64,000 bases of DNA, taken from contig CAIOIC010000126.1 in assembly GCA_903858275.1 (NCBI GenBank), positions 53,082 through 117,081 of the forward strand, read 5' to 3'. The notes under the pieces are model-generated. The model saw only the letters and a program-made list of their open reading frames with translations, was not told the DNA's origin and searched no databases. The translations under genes were made by a program, and so were the position numbers. Source of the DNA: an uncultured Verrucomicrobia subdivision 3 bacterium (GTDB lineage: Bacteria; Verrucomicrobiota; Verrucomicrobiia; Limisphaerales; UBA11358). Shown here one piece after another: positions 62,823-64,000 of the stretch. The stretch's first letter is position 1. The number at the start of each line of letters is the position of its first letter.

Positions 62823-63913
62823 TTGCTGGTTTTTAGCGGGATTTGAACATTAAAACTGCCGGCGCGATCCTTTTGATCTGCCGCCGCGCAATAGATCGCG
62901 ATGGGGATGCCATTTTCAATAAGCACTTGCGGACGTTCGAGCGCGACAAGCTTTTGCTTTTCGCCGCCAACCCACGTCACTTCCGGCGTCGTCACCAGCG
63001 GATGCTGCGCCAGCTTCCAATCATGGCCGTCGCCGGACTCAAACAGCGCCAGCGAATAGCCGCGATGCGTGAAGTTGCCGTCGTTGTCTTTAACCACGGC
63101 CCAGTAACGATCCGCGCCGCGCCAGATGAAAGGATCTTCCGCCGCGAACATCACGCCCTTCGCGCCGAAGACTTCGCCGGGATGTTTGGTGAACGGCCCG
63201 AGCGGACTAGCGCTCGTCGCGACCAGATGCGTCACCGGTCCGCCAAACGGGGGTTTGCCTTTCTTGGCAACCGCTTTATAGACCATCAATACGCCGCCGT
63301 CCGGACGCAGCGCCACTGAGGGATTCGCCACCATCAGCGCATCGGGCGCGTTGGTGTCCGCGCTCACGTCGATCACCGGCTGGTCAAAGCGCTGCCACGG
63401 ACCATTGGGATTGTCTGCCACCGCGACGCCAATCCGCTGATGGTTGCGATGAATCCAGTTCAGTGATTTCTGCACCACGCCGTCGCCATAGTTGCCCATG
63501 TAGTAGAGGTAAAACTTTTTGCCGACGCGAATCACCGTCGGATTGTGCGTGCAGGAACCGTCCCAAAAATTCGTGCCACGCGGGGGCAATGATACATCAT
63601 GGTGCTGCCATGGACCAAACGGCGAACCGCTGACGGCATGGGCGATCTCGGAATGCGTCACCCAGGCTTTGTGCGTCAACTGGCGCAGCCAGCGCGAGTA
63701 ATACATGTGGTATTTGCCGTCGTCGCCCTTCACCGCCGAACCGCACCAGATGTTGTATTCCGGATCAATCCATTTGGCGGTGGCCGGAACCGGCTGCAAC
63801 AGGGCGTTGAAGTCATATTCTTCTGCCCCGGCGCGATTCGCCATGAAAAATAAGGTCGCCCACAAACATGCAGCACCGAAACGAATGGCTTGGTTGATTG
63901 ATGATTTCACCAT
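62819..63913 (-). CDS. Secreted GH43-like five-bladed propeller glycosidase
   Basis: The 364-residue protein has a signal peptide (about 1-30) and a five-bladed beta-propeller pattern with blades such as WCGSAVKGDDGKYHMYYSRW, HNPTVIRVGKKFYLYYMGNYG, VANPSVALRPDGGVLMVYKA and EDPFIWRGADRYWAVV, fitting GH43/GH117 or related families. It probably removes single sugars or splits short oligosaccharides made by the GH16 enzyme, with which it shares an ATGA overlap. It is the first gene of this small operon. Confidence 0.75.
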   Translation of the reverse strand: MVKSSINQAIRFGAACLWATLFFMANRAGAEEYDFNALLQPVPATAKWIDPEYNIWCGSAVKGDDGKYHMYYSRWLRQLTHKAWVTHSEIAHAVSGSPFGPWQHHDVSLPPRGTNFWDGSCTHNPTVIRVGKKFYLYYMGNYGDGVVQKSLNWIHRNHQRIGVAVADNPNGPWQRFDQPVIDVSADTNAPDALMVANPSVALRPDGGVLMVYKAVAKKGKPPFGGPVTHLVATSASPLGPFTKHPGEVFGAKGVMFAAEDPFIWRGADRYWAVVKDNDGNFTHRGYSLALFESGDGHDWKLAQHPLVTTPEVTWVGGEKQKLVALERPQVLIENGIPIAIYCAAADQKDRAGSFNVQIPLKTSK

Positions 63914-63977
63914 AAAGGAGGCGTCACTTCTGTTAGATAAGATCGCACGATCAATACGACAGCCAGAATATTAAAGT

Positions 63978-64000
63978 TGGTGCCCACGACAGGACTTGAA
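63978..64000 (-). tRNA. tRNA gene, 3' end only, probably tRNA-Leu
   Basis: Read on the minus strand the window ends with TTCAAGT (T loop), CCTGT (3' side of the T stem), CGTGGGC (3' side of the acceptor stem), A and CCA. The rest lies beyond the right edge. The acceptor stem would start GCCCACG, which is common in bacterial tRNA-Leu; the anticodon is not visible. Confidence 0.85.

Overview
The window looks like a chromosomal stretch of a free-living, Gram-negative, polysaccharide-degrading member of the Verrucomicrobiota, probably near the Pedosphaera/Limisphaerales group. This rests on recognition, not on a search. The supporting signs are: lipopolysaccharide genes (kdsA, kdsC, lptC/A/B), HprK with HPr but no other PTS gene in view, many secreted glycoside hydrolases without SusC/SusD, an ECF sigma/FecR pair, a 'WP...FYR' C-terminal domain on secreted proteins, and many families of short word-like repeats between genes. 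The DNA is moderately GC-rich with local AT-rich patches. Genes are dense: no gap exceeds 300 bases. The longest is 55017-55283 (267 bases), where nothing was recognised. One partial tRNA, one clear intrinsic terminator and no CRISPR array, transposase or integrase were found.

Layout. 1-198: 5' end of a secreted phospholipase C-type phosphoesterase. 349-2395: PhoB/PhoR-type two-component pair separated by a nested palindromic repeat. 2526-3938: NAD(P)HX repair enzyme. 3969-5855: GH127-like hydrolase. 5868-7595: M3 oligopeptidase. 7671-12590: ECF sigma factor, FecR fused to a second exported domain, and a GH51-like hydrolase in one same-strand run. 12681-18328: htpG, a DUF4337-type membrane protein, a copper P-type ATPase and a GST. 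18410-20511: two coiled-coil membrane proteins, an alkyl-DNA methyltransferase and a small membrane ORF. 20534-26851: second GH127-like protein, mqnA (futalosine menaquinone pathway), a LOG-family protein and malic enzyme. 27040-30366: an enlarged ligA and an abutting double-BRCT gene. 30379-35361: SGNH/autotransporter-repeat protein, RluE-type pseudouridine synthase, a HAD-Nudix fusion and folB. 35386-41190: clan GH-A hydrolase, ComEC, VanZ-like protein and an unknown exported protein. 41195-45405: pdxJ-acpS, glgC, a secreted SGNH hydrolase and a small membrane protein. 45588-50566: kdsA-kdsC-lptC-lptA-lptB-hprK-ptsH-gatC. 50650-53360: ubiX, a cell-wall amidase and a nucleotide-sugar epimerase, followed by a copied 3' end of mqnA. 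53601-63913: GH51-like hydrolase, PfkB kinase, glyoxalase, a Tat-exported protein and a GH43-like/GH16/unknown operon. 63978-64000: 3' end of a tRNA.

How the parts fit. The secreted hydrolases (two GH127-like, two GH51-like, one clan GH-A, GH16, GH43-like, two SGNH esterases) suggest degradation of arabinose-containing plant or algal polysaccharides. The kds/lpt block links Kdo synthesis to lipopolysaccharide export and to HPr-based carbon sensing, resembling the rpoN-region order of Proteobacteria. The most unusual points are the HAD-Nudix fusion next to folB, the AT-richer segment spanning the 3' part of ligA and the adjacent BRCT gene, the FecR fusion, and repeat elements that sit in frame inside kdsA, pdxJ and the methyltransferase gene.

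Many starts are GTG or TTG and Shine-Dalgarno sequences are weak. Starts were therefore chosen from family N-termini, signal peptides and ATGA stop/start overlaps.
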